From Halpernia humi (lineage in GTDB: Bacteria; Bacteroidota; Bacteroidia; Flavobacteriales; Weeksellaceae): DNA of 64,000 nt. The stretch covers positions 372,001 through 436,000 of the forward strand of contig NZ_FNUS01000001.1 in NCBI RefSeq assembly GCF_900108025.1. The letters run 5' to 3'. Of this stretch, positions 25,686-34,677 are shown piece after piece; position 1 is the stretch's first letter, and each line of letters opens with the position of its first letter. The notes beneath the pieces are model-generated. The model did not search any database, was not told the DNA's origin, and saw only the letters and a list, made by a program, of their open reading frames with translations. The translations under genes and the position numbers were made by a program.

Positions 25686-25751
25686 ATGCAATCGCCATCG
25701 AAACTCTCATTTAAGAAAAATAGTAAAATAGGCGATAACATATATCCATAA
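25686..25751 (+). CDS. Possible 21-codon peptide, copy 2
   Basis: This is identical in sequence to the frame at 25601-25666. Its ATG is preceded by the same AATAACTCTAT context as the ATG of the efflux adaptor at 25772, so if ribosomes recognise one they may recognise both. That would make it a candidate upstream frame in the leader. Confidence 0.22.
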   Translation: MQSPSKLSFKKNSKIGDNIYP

Positions 25752-25771
25752 AAAAAAATAAATAACTCTAT

Positions 25772-26998
25772 ATGAAATTTTACTCAATATTATTTCTTGC
25801 TTTCTTAAGCATCACATCTTGTAAGAAAAAAGATGCGCCGAAGGATATGGGACCGAAAACCTTTCCTGTAGTGCAAGTTGAAACTAAAAATTTGACGGCT
25901 TACCAAAGTTTTCCCGCTAGCATTCAGGGGAAAACGAATAATGATGTAAGAGCAAAAATTCAGGGTTATATTACTCAAGTTTTAGTTGCAGAAGGGCAAA
26001 GAGTGACAAAAGGGCAACCATTGTTCAGATTAGAAACTAATGTTTTATCTGAAAATGCGGCCGCAGCAAAATCTGGAATTTCTGCCGCGCAAGCAAACAT
26101 TTCGGCATCACAAGCCAATGTTTCTGCGGCGCAAGCCTCCGTAAATGCTGCCCAAGTTGAAGTGAACAAACTGAAACCTTTGGTAGAAAAAAATATTATC
26201 AGCAATGTACAGTTGCAAACTGCGATGGCAGATTTAGCAAAAGCAAATGCCCAATTGCAACAAGCCAAAGCAGGAAAGTTACAAGCCGAAGCATCAAAAT
26301 CGCAAGCGCAAGCCAATTATAAAGGCGTGGTTGCAAATGTAGATTATTCTATAATTCGTGCGCCAATAAGCGGAACGGTTGGCAAATTACCTTTAAAAGT
26401 TGGAAGTTTAGTTGGTCCTTCAGATGCCACACCACTTACAACCGTTTCAGATACGTCCGAAATTTATGCTTATTTCACAATGAATGAGAAAGAATATTTT
26501 GATTTTTTAGAAAATTCAGAAGGTGCAACAATTTCAGAAAAACTGAAAAATTTGCCGATGGTGGATTTAGAATTAGCCAACGGAAGCGCGTATGGTGAAA
26601 AAGGAAGAATTGAAACTGTAACAGGGCAAGTAGATCCACAAACTGGAACTATTCAGTTTAAAGTAAAATTTCCAAATGCCAATAAATTGTTGAGCAACGG
26701 AAACAGCGGCGTTATAAAATTGCCAAAAAATTATGATAATGTACTGGTAATTCCTGAAGCATCAACTTACGAAGAGCAAGGTTTGGTTTACGTTTATAAA
26801 GTTCAAAAAGATTCTGCAGTCAATTCTGTAATTAAATTGCAAGATAGAGTAAACAATTATGCAATCATAAAATCTGGTTTAAAGAAAGGTGATAAAATTA
26901 TTGCATCTGGATTTACAGGTTTAAAATCTGGAACAAAAATAAAAGAGCAACCCATGAAAATGGACGAAATGGTAGAATCTATAAAACCAATTTTTTAA
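25772..26998 (+). CDS. RND efflux periplasmic adaptor lipoprotein (AcrA/MexA type)
   Basis: The 408-residue adaptor has a signal peptide with lipobox SITSC (Cys near residue 17). A barrel-sandwich/lipoyl half (GYITQVLVAEGQRVTKGQPLFRLE) is followed by a long alpha-hairpin rich in Ala-Gln repeats (about 95-185, such as SAAQANISASQANVSAAQAS). The second lipoyl half (YSIIRAPISGTVGKL) and the beta-barrel and membrane-proximal domains complete it. It links the inner-membrane pump to the outer-membrane channel. Its stop overlaps the start of the pump gene by 1 nt. Confidence 0.95.
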   Translation: MKFYSILFLAFLSITSCKKKDAPKDMGPKTFPVVQVETKNLTAYQSFPASIQGKTNNDVRAKIQGYITQVLVAEGQRVTKGQPLFRLETNVLSENAAAAKSGISAAQANISASQANVSAAQASVNAAQVEVNKLKPLVEKNIISNVQLQTAMADLAKANAQLQQAKAGKLQAEASKSQAQANYKGVVANVDYSIIRAPISGTVGKLPLKVGSLVGPSDATPLTTVSDTSEIYAYFTMNEKEYFDFLENSEGATISEKLKNLPMVDLELANGSAYGEKGRIETVTGQVDPQTGTIQFKVKFPNANKLLSNGNSGVIKLPKNYDNVLVIPEASTYEEQGLVYVYKVQKDSAVNSVIKLQDRVNNYAIIKSGLKKGDKIIASGFTGLKSGTKIKEQPMKMDEMVESIKPIF

Positions 26999-29900
26999 TG
27001 ATTAAAAATTTTATAAACAGACCGGTTCTTTCTACCGTAATTTCTATTATGATTGTCATTTTAGGTGTTTTAGGCTTGCTTAAATTGCCTGTAACACAGT
27101 ATCCGGATATTGCTCCCGCGACGGTTCGGGTTTCTGCAAACTATTCTGGTGCGAATGCAGAAACGGTAATGAAAAGCGTTATCATACCGCTTGAAGAGCA
27201 AATAAATGGCGTGGAAGGAATGGATTATATCGAATCTTCTGCAGGAAATGATGGTTCTGCAGGAATTACCGTTTATTTTAAACAAGGTGTAAATCCAGAT
27301 ATTGCGGCAGTAAATGTTCAAAATAAAGTAGCGCGTGCAACACCTCTTTTGCCTAGTGAAGTTACACGGTCTGGTGTGATTACCCAAAAGCAAAACAGCA
27401 GCGCATTAATGTACCTCACGTTTTTTACAAAAAATAAAAACCTTGATGATACTTGGCTGCAAAATTATTTGAATATTAACGTGATCCCCGATTTAAAGAG
27501 GATAAATGGAGTAGGAGACGCTAATGTTTTTGGAGGGAAAAATTATGCCATGAGAATTTGGCTAGATCCTGCGAAAATGTCGGCTTATGGTTTAATGCCA
27601 AGCGATGTTATTGCTGCAATCAATTCTCAAAGTAGGGAAGCAGCGGCCGGACAAATTGGTTCTAATAGCGGAAGTTCTTTTGAATACACCATCACATATC
27701 AAGGAAAATTTAGTGATCAGGGACAATACGATGATATTATTTTAAAAGCGTTAGGAAACGGACAATTTCTTCGTTTAAAAGATGTCGCTTCTGTAAAGTT
27801 AGATGCGCTTTCTTACTCAGGAATTGGCCGAAGTAGTGGCTATCCTTCTGTGAGTATGGGGATTTTTCAAACACCCGGTTCTAATGCGCAGGAGATCATT
27901 AACAATATTAAAATAAATTTAGCAGAAGCCAAAAAATCTTTTCCGCAAGGTGTAGATTTTGTAGTAAATTTTGACACTAATGAATTTTTAGATGCTTCTA
28001 TTTCAAAAGTTTTAACAACTTTATTTGAAGCCTTTATTTTGGTTTTCATCGTGGTATTTATCTTTTTGCAAGATTTTCGTTCTACTTTAATTCCAGCAAT
28101 TGCGGTTCCGGTTTCTATTGTGGGTACATTTTTCTTTTTAAATTTATTCGGCTACTCTTTAAATTTATTGACGCTTTTTGCCTTGGTGTTAGCAATTGGG
28201 ATTGTGGTAGATGATGCTATTGTCGTCGTAGAGGCGGTTCACGCAAAATTAGAAAGCGGCATAACCAATGTGAAAACAGCAACCGTTAGCGCAATGGATG
28301 AAATTACAGGTGCGATTATTTCGATTACTTTAGTGATGGCGGCAGTTTTTATACCTGTTACTTTTATTACGGGTCCTACGGGTGTTTTTTATCAGCAGTT
28401 TGGGGTTACTTTAATAATTGCCATCTTAATTTCTGCTGTGAATGCGTTAACTTTAAGTCCGGTATTATGTTCATTATTTTTGAAAGCAAATGAACACGAT
28501 AAAGAATATCAAAAGAAAACTTTTGTTCAGAAATTCTTTTATAAGTTTAATGTTGGCTTCAACACTGCAACCCGAAAATATGGGCAAGGATTTATTTTTC
28601 TTTTGCGTCACAAATGGGTAACTTTGATAATTTTCGGTGCAGCTGGACTTTTATTTTGGTGGGCAAATTCTACTATGCCTTCTGGTTTTGTACCCAAAGA
28701 AGACCGTGGTATTATCTTCGCAAATGTTGAACTTCCTGCAGGTTCATCAATGGAAAGAACTTATGCCGTAATTGCAAATTTGCAAAAAAAGGCAGTGAAA
28801 GTTCCAGGCGTGAAAGGAATGACAATTGCAACAGGACGTAGTTTTCTCTCCGGAAATGGTAGTAATTCTGCTTTGGCATTTTTAAAATTAAATGATTTTA
28901 ATGAAAGGGCAAAACATCCAGACCAATCGGTTGAAAATATTACTAAAAAATTATTTGGCGTTGCAGCAGGAATTCCTGGGGGTGCAAAAGTGGTGTTTTT
29001 TCAGCCAGGTTCTGTCCCGGGATATGGTTCTAGTTCCGGTTTTGAGTTGCAACTATTAGATAAATCTGGCGGTGATTTGACTGCTTTGGATAAAAACACA
29101 CAAAAGTTTGTAAACGCCTTATTAAAAAGACCAGAAATTGAATTTGCGCAAACTTCTTTTAATACTAAATTTCCGCAATATACTTTAGTTATTAATGTTG
29201 CAAGAGCTAAAGAAAGTGGTGTTTCTGTGGATGATATTTTAGCAACAATGCAAGGTTATGTAGGCGGTGTTTATGCGGCAGATTTCACAAAATATGGTAA
29301 ACAATTTAGAGTAATTGTGCAAGGTTTGCCAGATATTAGAAAAAGCATCGAAAGTTTAAGCAGTATTTCAGTAAAAACAGCCTCTGGTGCAATGGCGCCT
29401 TTGTCTCAGTTTGTAAGTTTTGATAAATCTTTTGGGCCACAGTCTATCAGTAGATATAATTTATTTACATCTGTGAAAGTGACGGGAAGCAATGCCGCAG
29501 GTTTTAGTTCTGGAGACGCTATTAAAGCGGTACAGGAAGTCGCTGCAGAAACTTTACCTCCTAATTTCACAATCCAATTTACAGGGCTTTCGCGAGAAGA
29601 AATTAATTCTACTTCGCAAACAGCATTAATATTTGCTTTAAGTTTAATCTTTGTATATTTTATTTTGGCGGCGCAATATGAAAGTTATATACTTCCACTT
29701 ACCGTTGTGATTTCTCTTCCATTAGGCGTATTTGGTGCATATATGGGGCAAAGTTTGGCAGGTTTAGAGAATAATATTTATTTCCAAATTGCTTTAATTA
29801 TGCTTGTCGGACTTTTGGCTAAAAATGCCATACTAATTGTAGAATTTGCCGTTCAGCGCAGACACCACGGCGAAAGTATTTCTTTGGCTGCCATTAATGC

Positions 29901-30147
29901 TGCAAAAGCGAGATTAAGACCAATTTTAATGACCTCATTCGCATTTATATTTGGGATGATGCCTTTGGTTTTTGCAGATGGTATTGGTTCTGTGGGTAAT
30001 CGCTCTATCGGTACAGGTGCGGCGGCTGGTTTGTTTGTAGGAACTGTTCTTGGTTTGTTTGCAATTCCGGTTTTGTTCGTTATTTTTCAGAGCATTCAAG
30101 AAAAAATTAAACCAATTAAAAGAGAAAAATTAAACCTCGCCGAATAA
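26998..30147 (+). CDS. RND multidrug efflux permease (AcrB/HAE1 type)
   Basis: The protein has 1049 residues, the usual HAE1 length. It begins MIKNFINRPVLSTVISIMIV with the first transmembrane helix. Two large periplasmic loops and twelve helices follow. GIVVDDAIVVVEA carries the proton-relay aspartates (Asp405, Asp406), and GLLAKNAILIVEFA is the matching helix 10 motif with its lysine. It exports hydrophobic drugs or toxic compounds using the proton gradient. Translational coupling with the adaptor is suggested by the TAATG overlap. Confidence 0.96.
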   Translation: MIKNFINRPVLSTVISIMIVILGVLGLLKLPVTQYPDIAPATVRVSANYSGANAETVMKSVIIPLEEQINGVEGMDYIESSAGNDGSAGITVYFKQGVNPDIAAVNVQNKVARATPLLPSEVTRSGVITQKQNSSALMYLTFFTKNKNLDDTWLQNYLNINVIPDLKRINGVGDANVFGGKNYAMRIWLDPAKMSAYGLMPSDVIAAINSQSREAAAGQIGSNSGSSFEYTITYQGKFSDQGQYDDIILKALGNGQFLRLKDVASVKLDALSYSGIGRSSGYPSVSMGIFQTPGSNAQEIINNIKINLAEAKKSFPQGVDFVVNFDTNEFLDASISKVLTTLFEAFILVFIVVFIFLQDFRSTLIPAIAVPVSIVGTFFFLNLFGYSLNLLTLFALVLAIGIVVDDAIVVVEAVHAKLESGITNVKTATVSAMDEITGAIISITLVMAAVFIPVTFITGPTGVFYQQFGVTLIIAILISAVNALTLSPVLCSLFLKANEHDKEYQKKTFVQKFFYKFNVGFNTATRKYGQGFIFLLRHKWVTLIIFGAAGLLFWWANSTMPSGFVPKEDRGIIFANVELPAGSSMERTYAVIANLQKKAVKVPGVKGMTIATGRSFLSGNGSNSALAFLKLNDFNERAKHPDQSVENITKKLFGVAAGIPGGAKVVFFQPGSVPGYGSSSGFELQLLDKSGGDLTALDKNTQKFVNALLKRPEIEFAQTSFNTKFPQYTLVINVARAKESGVSVDDILATMQGYVGGVYAADFTKYGKQFRVIVQGLPDIRKSIESLSSISVKTASGAMAPLSQFVSFDKSFGPQSISRYNLFTSVKVTGSNAAGFSSGDAIKAVQEVAAETLPPNFTIQFTGLSREEINSTSQTALIFALSLIFVYFILAAQYESYILPLTVVISLPLGVFGAYMGQSLAGLENNIYFQIALIMLVGLLAKNAILIVEFAVQRRHHGESISLAAINAAKARLRPILMTSFAFIFGMMPLVFADGIGSVGNRSIGTGAAAGLFVGTVLGLFAIPVLFVIFQSIQEKIKPIKREKLNLAE

Positions 30148-30163
30148 TTTTAAAAAAGATAAA

Positions 30164-31573
30164 ATGAAATTCAGTTTTAATATAAAATCACTTTTCGTCT
30201 TTGCACTTGTAGCATTATCGCTTACTTCGTGTATTTCACGAGAAAAATATGTGCGATCGCCAGAATTTAAAGACAATATCTTCCGTACAGATTTGCTGCC
30301 AAAAGACAGTTCTACAATTGCACAAATTTCTTGGAAAGACTTTTTCACTGATCCAATTTTGCAAAAACATATTGAGAATGCTTTGGCAAATAATTTAGAC
30401 GTGAGAACGGCGGTACAAAATATTTTAATATCTCAAGCCTATCTGAAACAATCTAAAGCAGCCTATTTACCGACGTTAACGGTTGGGCCGTCTTATACAT
30501 TTCAAACACAATCTGAAAATTCTAATTTCGGACAAATTATTGGCAATAGACAATATAATCATATTAGTGATTTATCTACGAATATGAATTGGGATATAGA
30601 TGTTTGGGGAAAATTAAGCGCGCAAAAGCGGGCACAATTGGCTACTTATCTCGGCACAGTGGAAGCGCATAAAAGTATTAAAAGTGATTTAGTTGCCAAT
30701 ATCGCCGCCAATTACTATCAACTTTTAACTTTAGATGAACAAAAACGCATCATCAATCAAACCATAGATTTGAGAATTAAAAATCTTGAAACTACGAAAG
30801 CTTTAAAAAATGCCGGAACTTTAACCGAAGTCGCCGTTCAACAAAGTGAAGCCTTGGTTTATAATGCCAAAGCAATGCTAGTAGATTTAGATACTCAAAT
30901 TGAAATTTTAGAGAATGCAACAAGCCTACTTTTAGGTGTTCCTTCGCAAAAAATTGAAAGAGCCAACTCCATAATGACTAAATTTCCTAAAGATATTTCT
31001 ATAGGATATTCGTCTGAATTATTGGCCAACCGTCCAGATGTTGCACAAGCAGAATTTCAATTTGTATCGGCGTTTGAATTGAAGAATGCTGCCAAAAAAT
31101 CGTTTTATCCCAATTTTAGTTTAAGTGCAAATGGAGGATTTCAAAGTGTGGATTTTGATAAATTTTTTAGCGCGAATTCACTTTTTGCCACTATTGTTGG
31201 TAATTTGGTGCAGCCGATTTTAAATAAAAGACAAATCCGCACACAATATGAAGTGAGTTTGGCGAACAAGCAGATTGCTTATCTTAATTTCAGAAAAACC
31301 TTTCTCAATGCAGGACAAGAAGTGTCGAATGCTTTGAAACGTTATAAATCACAGGATGATTACATTGCATTAAAATTAAAAGAAGAAGAAGCCTACAGAA
31401 AATCAGTAGATTATAGTCAACAATTGGTAAATTATGGTTTAGCCAATTATTTGGAAGTCATCAATGCAAGTGTTAATTTATTAAATACAAAACTCAGCAT
31501 TTCTAACGCTCAATACACCAAAATGAAAGCCAATATCGATTTATATCGGGCTTTGGGCGGCGGTTGGAAGTAA
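30164..31573 (+). CDS. Outer-membrane efflux lipoprotein (OprM/TolC type)
   Basis: The 469-residue outer-membrane factor has a signal peptide with lipobox LTSC (near residue 23). Two structural repeats of the OEP family are visible: IENALANNLDVRTAVQNI with MNWDIDVWGKL, and later LANRPDVAQAEFQF with FSLSANGGF. The LRALGGGW-type ending (LYRALGGGWK) is characteristic. It forms the trimeric exit duct for the adjacent RND pump. It starts 16 bp after the permease and completes the tripartite system. Confidence 0.95.
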   Translation: MKFSFNIKSLFVFALVALSLTSCISREKYVRSPEFKDNIFRTDLLPKDSSTIAQISWKDFFTDPILQKHIENALANNLDVRTAVQNILISQAYLKQSKAAYLPTLTVGPSYTFQTQSENSNFGQIIGNRQYNHISDLSTNMNWDIDVWGKLSAQKRAQLATYLGTVEAHKSIKSDLVANIAANYYQLLTLDEQKRIINQTIDLRIKNLETTKALKNAGTLTEVAVQQSEALVYNAKAMLVDLDTQIEILENATSLLLGVPSQKIERANSIMTKFPKDISIGYSSELLANRPDVAQAEFQFVSAFELKNAAKKSFYPNFSLSANGGFQSVDFDKFFSANSLFATIVGNLVQPILNKRQIRTQYEVSLANKQIAYLNFRKTFLNAGQEVSNALKRYKSQDDYIALKLKEEEAYRKSVDYSQQLVNYGLANYLEVINASVNLLNTKLSISNAQYTKMKANIDLYRALGGGWK

Positions 31574-31611
31574 TTGCAATTGATGTTTGACAAATGATAA
31601 ATTTTAATTAA

Positions 31612-31647
31612 AAATACCACCAAAGCCATGTGTCCTCTGTGGTATTT
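31612..31647. repeat. Inverted repeat AAATACCAC / GTGGTATTT
   Basis: Nine-base arms at 31612-31620 and 31639-31647 flank an 18-nt loop, and a third TGTGGTATTTGTG occurs near 31682. It could act as a weak terminator for the efflux operon, but it lacks a T tail and looks like the CTTTGTGGTT-type Bacteroidota intergenic repeat. The rest of 31574-31816 holds nothing else. Confidence 0.5.
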
Positions 31648-31816
31648 ATGAAGTAATTTTTGCAGCACATCAAGAAAACTTTGTGGTATTTGTGTTTAAA
31701 AGCACTTCTTGAGCGATAACTTTGTCTTCTTTGTATCTAAAAATCTGGCATTTTTTGAGTTTAAATAAATTTTGCATCAAAAGCATTTTTTCTCTATTAT
31801 TGCAAAACCAATTTTT

Positions 31817-31890
31817 GGGGGATTAGCTCATCTGGCTAGAGCGTTAGACTGGCAGTCTAAAGGTGGTCGGTTCGATCCCGATATCCTCCA
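31817..31890 (+). tRNA. tRNA-Ala (anticodon GGC)
   Basis: A full cloverleaf is present. The acceptor arm is GGGGGAT with ATCCTCC, including the G3-U70 wobble pair that is the alanine identity mark. The D stem is GCTC/GAGC and the anticodon stem TTAGA/TCTAA with loop CTGGCAG, giving anticodon GGC. The T arm has the TTCGATC loop, and the discriminator is A. The CCA end is not encoded (CAA follows). A terminator hairpin lies directly behind it. Confidence 0.95.
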
Positions 31891-31893
31891 CAA

Positions 31894-31926
31894 AAAGCGT
31901 TTCAATTTATTTGGAACGCTTTTTTT
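31894..31926 (+). terminator. Terminator of the tRNA-Ala transcript
   Basis: AAGCGTT pairs with AACGCTT around a loop, followed by a T7 run. It starts 4 nt after the mature tRNA end. Confidence 0.85.
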
Positions 31927-32139
31927 CTTAAAAAATATTTATTTAATAGTCTGAATTTTTTTATCTCAAATCTAAAAAAGTTAGTTTTAGTAAAAATAAG
32001 ATTTGAAAATCAAAGCTTTACACTTTATTTTCTTAGTTTTCAAATTATTTTTCTAAATCTATTGTGATGGATGTATTTAAAATTTTTTATTTTTATTTTC
32101 TTCTAACTTTTATCACCTTTAAAACCACAAGATATTTCG

Positions 32140-32147
32140 TAATTTTG
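32140..32147 (+). promoter_or_regulatory. Bacteroidota -7 promoter box 4 nt before the hemN start codon
   Basis: TAATTTTG fits TAnnTTTG, and only TGAG separates it from the ATG at 32152. The start is fixed by the conserved N-terminal NKYNIPGPRYTSYP, so a leaderless or nearly leaderless transcript is predicted. Confidence 0.6.
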
Positions 32148-32151
32148 TGAG

Positions 32152-33513
32152 ATGAAAACTTCATTAGTAAATAAATACAATATTCCAGGGCCAAGATATA
32201 CGTCATACCCAACCGTTCCATATTGGGATGAAGCGGCTTTTAGCAGTGAAGACTGGCAAAAATCGGTCGTGAAATCTTTTAATGAAAGCAATAGCGAAGA
32301 AGGCATTTCCATATATATCCATTTGCCATTTTGTGAAGCACTTTGCACTTTTTGTGCCTGTCATAAAAGGATTACAAAACAACATTCTGTAGAAACGCCT
32401 TATTTGGAAAGTGTGCTACAAGAAATGGATTTGTATTTAAAATTATTTAATGAAAAACCGAAATTAAAAGAATTGCATCTTGGCGGTGGAACGCCTACTT
32501 TTTTCTCTCCGGCAAATCTAAAAAAATTATTAGAAGGCTTATTTGAAAAAGTGGATATTGCTGAAAACCAAGAATTTAGTTTTGAAGGCCATCCAAATAA
32601 TACAACAAAAGAGCATTTGCAAACGCTTTTCGATTTAGGTTTTACACGTTGCAGTTTTGGCGTGCAAGATTATGATCCTATTGTGCAAAAAGCCATTAAT
32701 AGAATTCAACCGTTTGAAAATGTGAAAAATGTAACCGAATGGGCGAGGGAAATTGGCTACAAGAGTATTTCTCACGATTTGGTTTTTGGATTGCCACACC
32801 AAACTTGGGAAAAAATGAAACACAGCATTCACCGGACTTTAGAATTAAAACCAGATCGTTTGGCGTTTTATTCTTACGCGCATGTGCCGTGGATAAAAGG
32901 CGTGGGACAAAGAGGTTTCGATGAAAATGATTTGCCAAGCGGGGAAGAAAAAAGAAAACTCTACGAAAATGGTAAACAGTTGCTAGAAGATTTGGGCTAT
33001 ATAGAAGTCGGGATGGATCATTTTTCTTTGGAACACGATGATTTGTATCAATCTTTAAAATCTGGCGATATTCACCGTAATTTTATGGGTTATTCTTCAA
33101 GCAAAACCCAACTGATGATTGGGCTCGGGATGTCTGCAATTTCAGATTCTTGGTATGCTTTTGCGCAGAATGAAAAATCAGTTGATGAGTATCAGAAACG
33201 GGTTGCAGAAGGAAAAATCCCGGTTTTTAGAGGTCATATTTTAAATGAAGAAGATTTAAAAATCCGCCAACATATTTTAAATTTAATGTGCCGCTTAGAA
33301 ACGTCTTGGGATGTACAAACAGAATTTCCAGAATTGGAAAATGCCATCGCAAATTTAAAGGAAATGGAAGCAGATGGTTTAATTGAAATAGAAAAAAACC
33401 ACATAAAAATCACCGAAAAAGGCCGCGCTTTTACTAGAAATGTAGCCATGACTTTTGATTTAAGAATGCTGAGAAACAAACCCGAAACCCGCATTTTTTC
33501 TATGACGGTTTAG
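32152..33513 (+). CDS. hemN: Oxygen-independent coproporphyrinogen III oxidase
   Basis: The 453-residue cytosolic radical-SAM enzyme decarboxylates coproporphyrinogen III to protoporphyrinogen IX without oxygen, in haem synthesis. The N-terminal KYNIPGPRYTSYP is specific to true HemN rather than HemW. The iron-sulfur motif is CEALCTFCAC (Cys61, 65, 68, with Cys70). LHLGGGTPTF is the SAM-binding GGGTP motif, and the C-terminal winged-helix-like HemN domain is complete. It has its own promoter, with no space for a leader. Confidence 0.95.
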   Translation: MKTSLVNKYNIPGPRYTSYPTVPYWDEAAFSSEDWQKSVVKSFNESNSEEGISIYIHLPFCEALCTFCACHKRITKQHSVETPYLESVLQEMDLYLKLFNEKPKLKELHLGGGTPTFFSPANLKKLLEGLFEKVDIAENQEFSFEGHPNNTTKEHLQTLFDLGFTRCSFGVQDYDPIVQKAINRIQPFENVKNVTEWAREIGYKSISHDLVFGLPHQTWEKMKHSIHRTLELKPDRLAFYSYAHVPWIKGVGQRGFDENDLPSGEEKRKLYENGKQLLEDLGYIEVGMDHFSLEHDDLYQSLKSGDIHRNFMGYSSSKTQLMIGLGMSAISDSWYAFAQNEKSVDEYQKRVAEGKIPVFRGHILNEEDLKIRQHILNLMCRLETSWDVQTEFPELENAIANLKEMEADGLIEIEKNHIKITEKGRAFTRNVAMTFDLRMLRNKPETRIFSMTV

Positions 33514-33558
33514 TTGTTTTTAAGAATGTATTTCAGGAAAAGTTGAAATTCTAGATTT

Positions 33559-34572
33559 TTAATACGGTCTTTTATAAACCGCAGCATCATTTAGAAAATA
33601 TTTTTCATCTGCCGTCATATCGCTTTCGTACTTTAAATTTCTTTTTACTCGGATAATTTGCACAATCAAATCTTTATCGCCGTAATTGCGGTGGGCTTTT
33701 GCAATAATAGTGTAACCATTTTCTTTCACAACGTTGTAAGAACTTTGCCAACCTATTGGTTTTACGTCTGAAGTAATAATATAAAAGCCACCTTCATTTT
33801 TTGCCTTTAAATATGTTTGGGTTGGGAAAAGTTTGTTAATCGCAATCATCATCACGACCATAGATTTATTTTCTGGCAAGGAACTGAGTAGGTGATAGGC
33901 TGTAATATTTGGATTAAACCGAACACTTGCGTAAGTTGTAGAACCAGATCTCACGTATTTATAATCTAAACCTGTCACAAAACCCGTGTCCACTTCAAAC
34001 GATTTATATTTCATTCTTGGCGCATAAATGGGTGAAAAGCTATAATTTACGGTACCACGCGGAAAATTTATAGTGTAGTTTGATTTATTAAATTGTTGCG
34101 GAAACGCGCCTTTTCCGTTGTATAATTTATCTGTTTCGCTTATCGCATTATTTTGGTTGTTTACAATTGGTTTATAATTATTTATTTTTGCACGTGCCGT
34201 TTCTTTCAAATATAATTTTTGCTCTGCTGTGAGAAAGGGCGCCATTCCACTATAAGCCTTTAAATCTTCCGTTGTCATTATAAATCTAAAAGAAGAAAAC
34301 TGATCTATTTTATAAATTTCTTTAAAAACATCCGCCATTTTCGTATCAATAGCTATTGAAACATTCGGTGGAGAAATGGATTTAAAATATTTTAAAAGAT
34401 TAGAATTAAATGCTTTTGCAGCACTATTATCACTGCCTTTTTTAGTATTATTTACAAATAATTGGGCAATTTCGGCTTCAGTTTTCCCAGTAAAATCTTG
34501 AGCATTTAAAAATGATATTTGCGACAAGAAAAGAAAGCTGAAGATTAATTTTAAATAAAATATATTTTTCAT
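33559..34572 (-). CDS. Secreted protein of unknown function
   Basis: The ATG at 34572-34570 gives 337 residues beginning MKNIFYLKLIFSFLFLSQIS, a clear signal peptide ending NAQ. Starts further upstream would add an unlikely 23-residue extension that overlaps an inverted-repeat element. The mature part is mixed alpha/beta with no recognised domain. It contains a Tyr/Asn-rich middle (NYTINFPRGTVNYSFSPIY) and a basic C-terminus. It is probably periplasmic or surface-exposed and lies in a group of unknown exported proteins upstream of secDF. Confidence 0.7.
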   Translation of the reverse strand: MKNIFYLKLIFSFLFLSQISFLNAQDFTGKTEAEIAQLFVNNTKKGSDNSAAKAFNSNLLKYFKSISPPNVSIAIDTKMADVFKEIYKIDQFSSFRFIMTTEDLKAYSGMAPFLTAEQKLYLKETARAKINNYKPIVNNQNNAISETDKLYNGKGAFPQQFNKSNYTINFPRGTVNYSFSPIYAPRMKYKSFEVDTGFVTGLDYKYVRSGSTTYASVRFNPNITAYHLLSSLPENKSMVVMMIAINKLFPTQTYLKAKNEGGFYIITSDVKPIGWQSSYNVVKENGYTIIAKAHRNYGDKDLIVQIIRVKRNLKYESDMTADEKYFLNDAAVYKRPY

Positions 34573-34598
34573 ATGTAGATTTTTATTGTCTTTTAAGG

Positions 34599-34657
34599 TC
34601 ATATGCAATCGCTCAATCTTCATAGGTGTTAGCGTTTGCAAATCGTGGCGATTTCAT
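34599..34657. repeat. Inverted-repeat element with ATATGnnATCGCC-type ends, third copy
   Basis: TCATATGCAATCGC at the left and GGCGATTTCAT at the right (34647-34657) face each other across 34 nt. This is the same end sequence and nearly the same spacing as in the two tandem units at 25599 and 25684, but with a different middle. It lies in the leader of the leftward gene starting at 34572. On the minus strand it contains a 14-codon frame (MKSPRFANANTYED). Confidence 0.6.
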
Positions 34658-34677
34658 AATTGTTTTTTTAAAGTTTT

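Larger units (their letters stand above)
25601..25771 (+). repeat. Two perfect 85/86-bp tandem units between regulator and efflux pump
   Basis: Unit 1 is 25601-25685 and unit 2 is 25686-25771. They differ only by one extra A in an A-run. Each carries an inverted repeat, ATATGCAATCGCC (25599 and 25684) facing GGCGATAACATAT (25646 and 25731), with a 34-nt loop, and each ends with AATAACTCTAT directly before the next ATG. The second ATG after such an end is the start of the adaptor gene. The units fill the whole leader of the pump genes. Confidence 0.95.

Noticed and set aside
25601-25771. A CRISPR array from the repeated units before the efflux genes
   Set aside because: Only two adjacent copies with no spacers between different repeats, and no cas genes; it is a tandem duplication.
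31772-31954. A 60-codon frame covering the tRNA-Ala gene
   Set aside because: It overlaps a complete tRNA cloverleaf with anticodon GGC and a terminator, and its translation has no protein-like features beyond chance.
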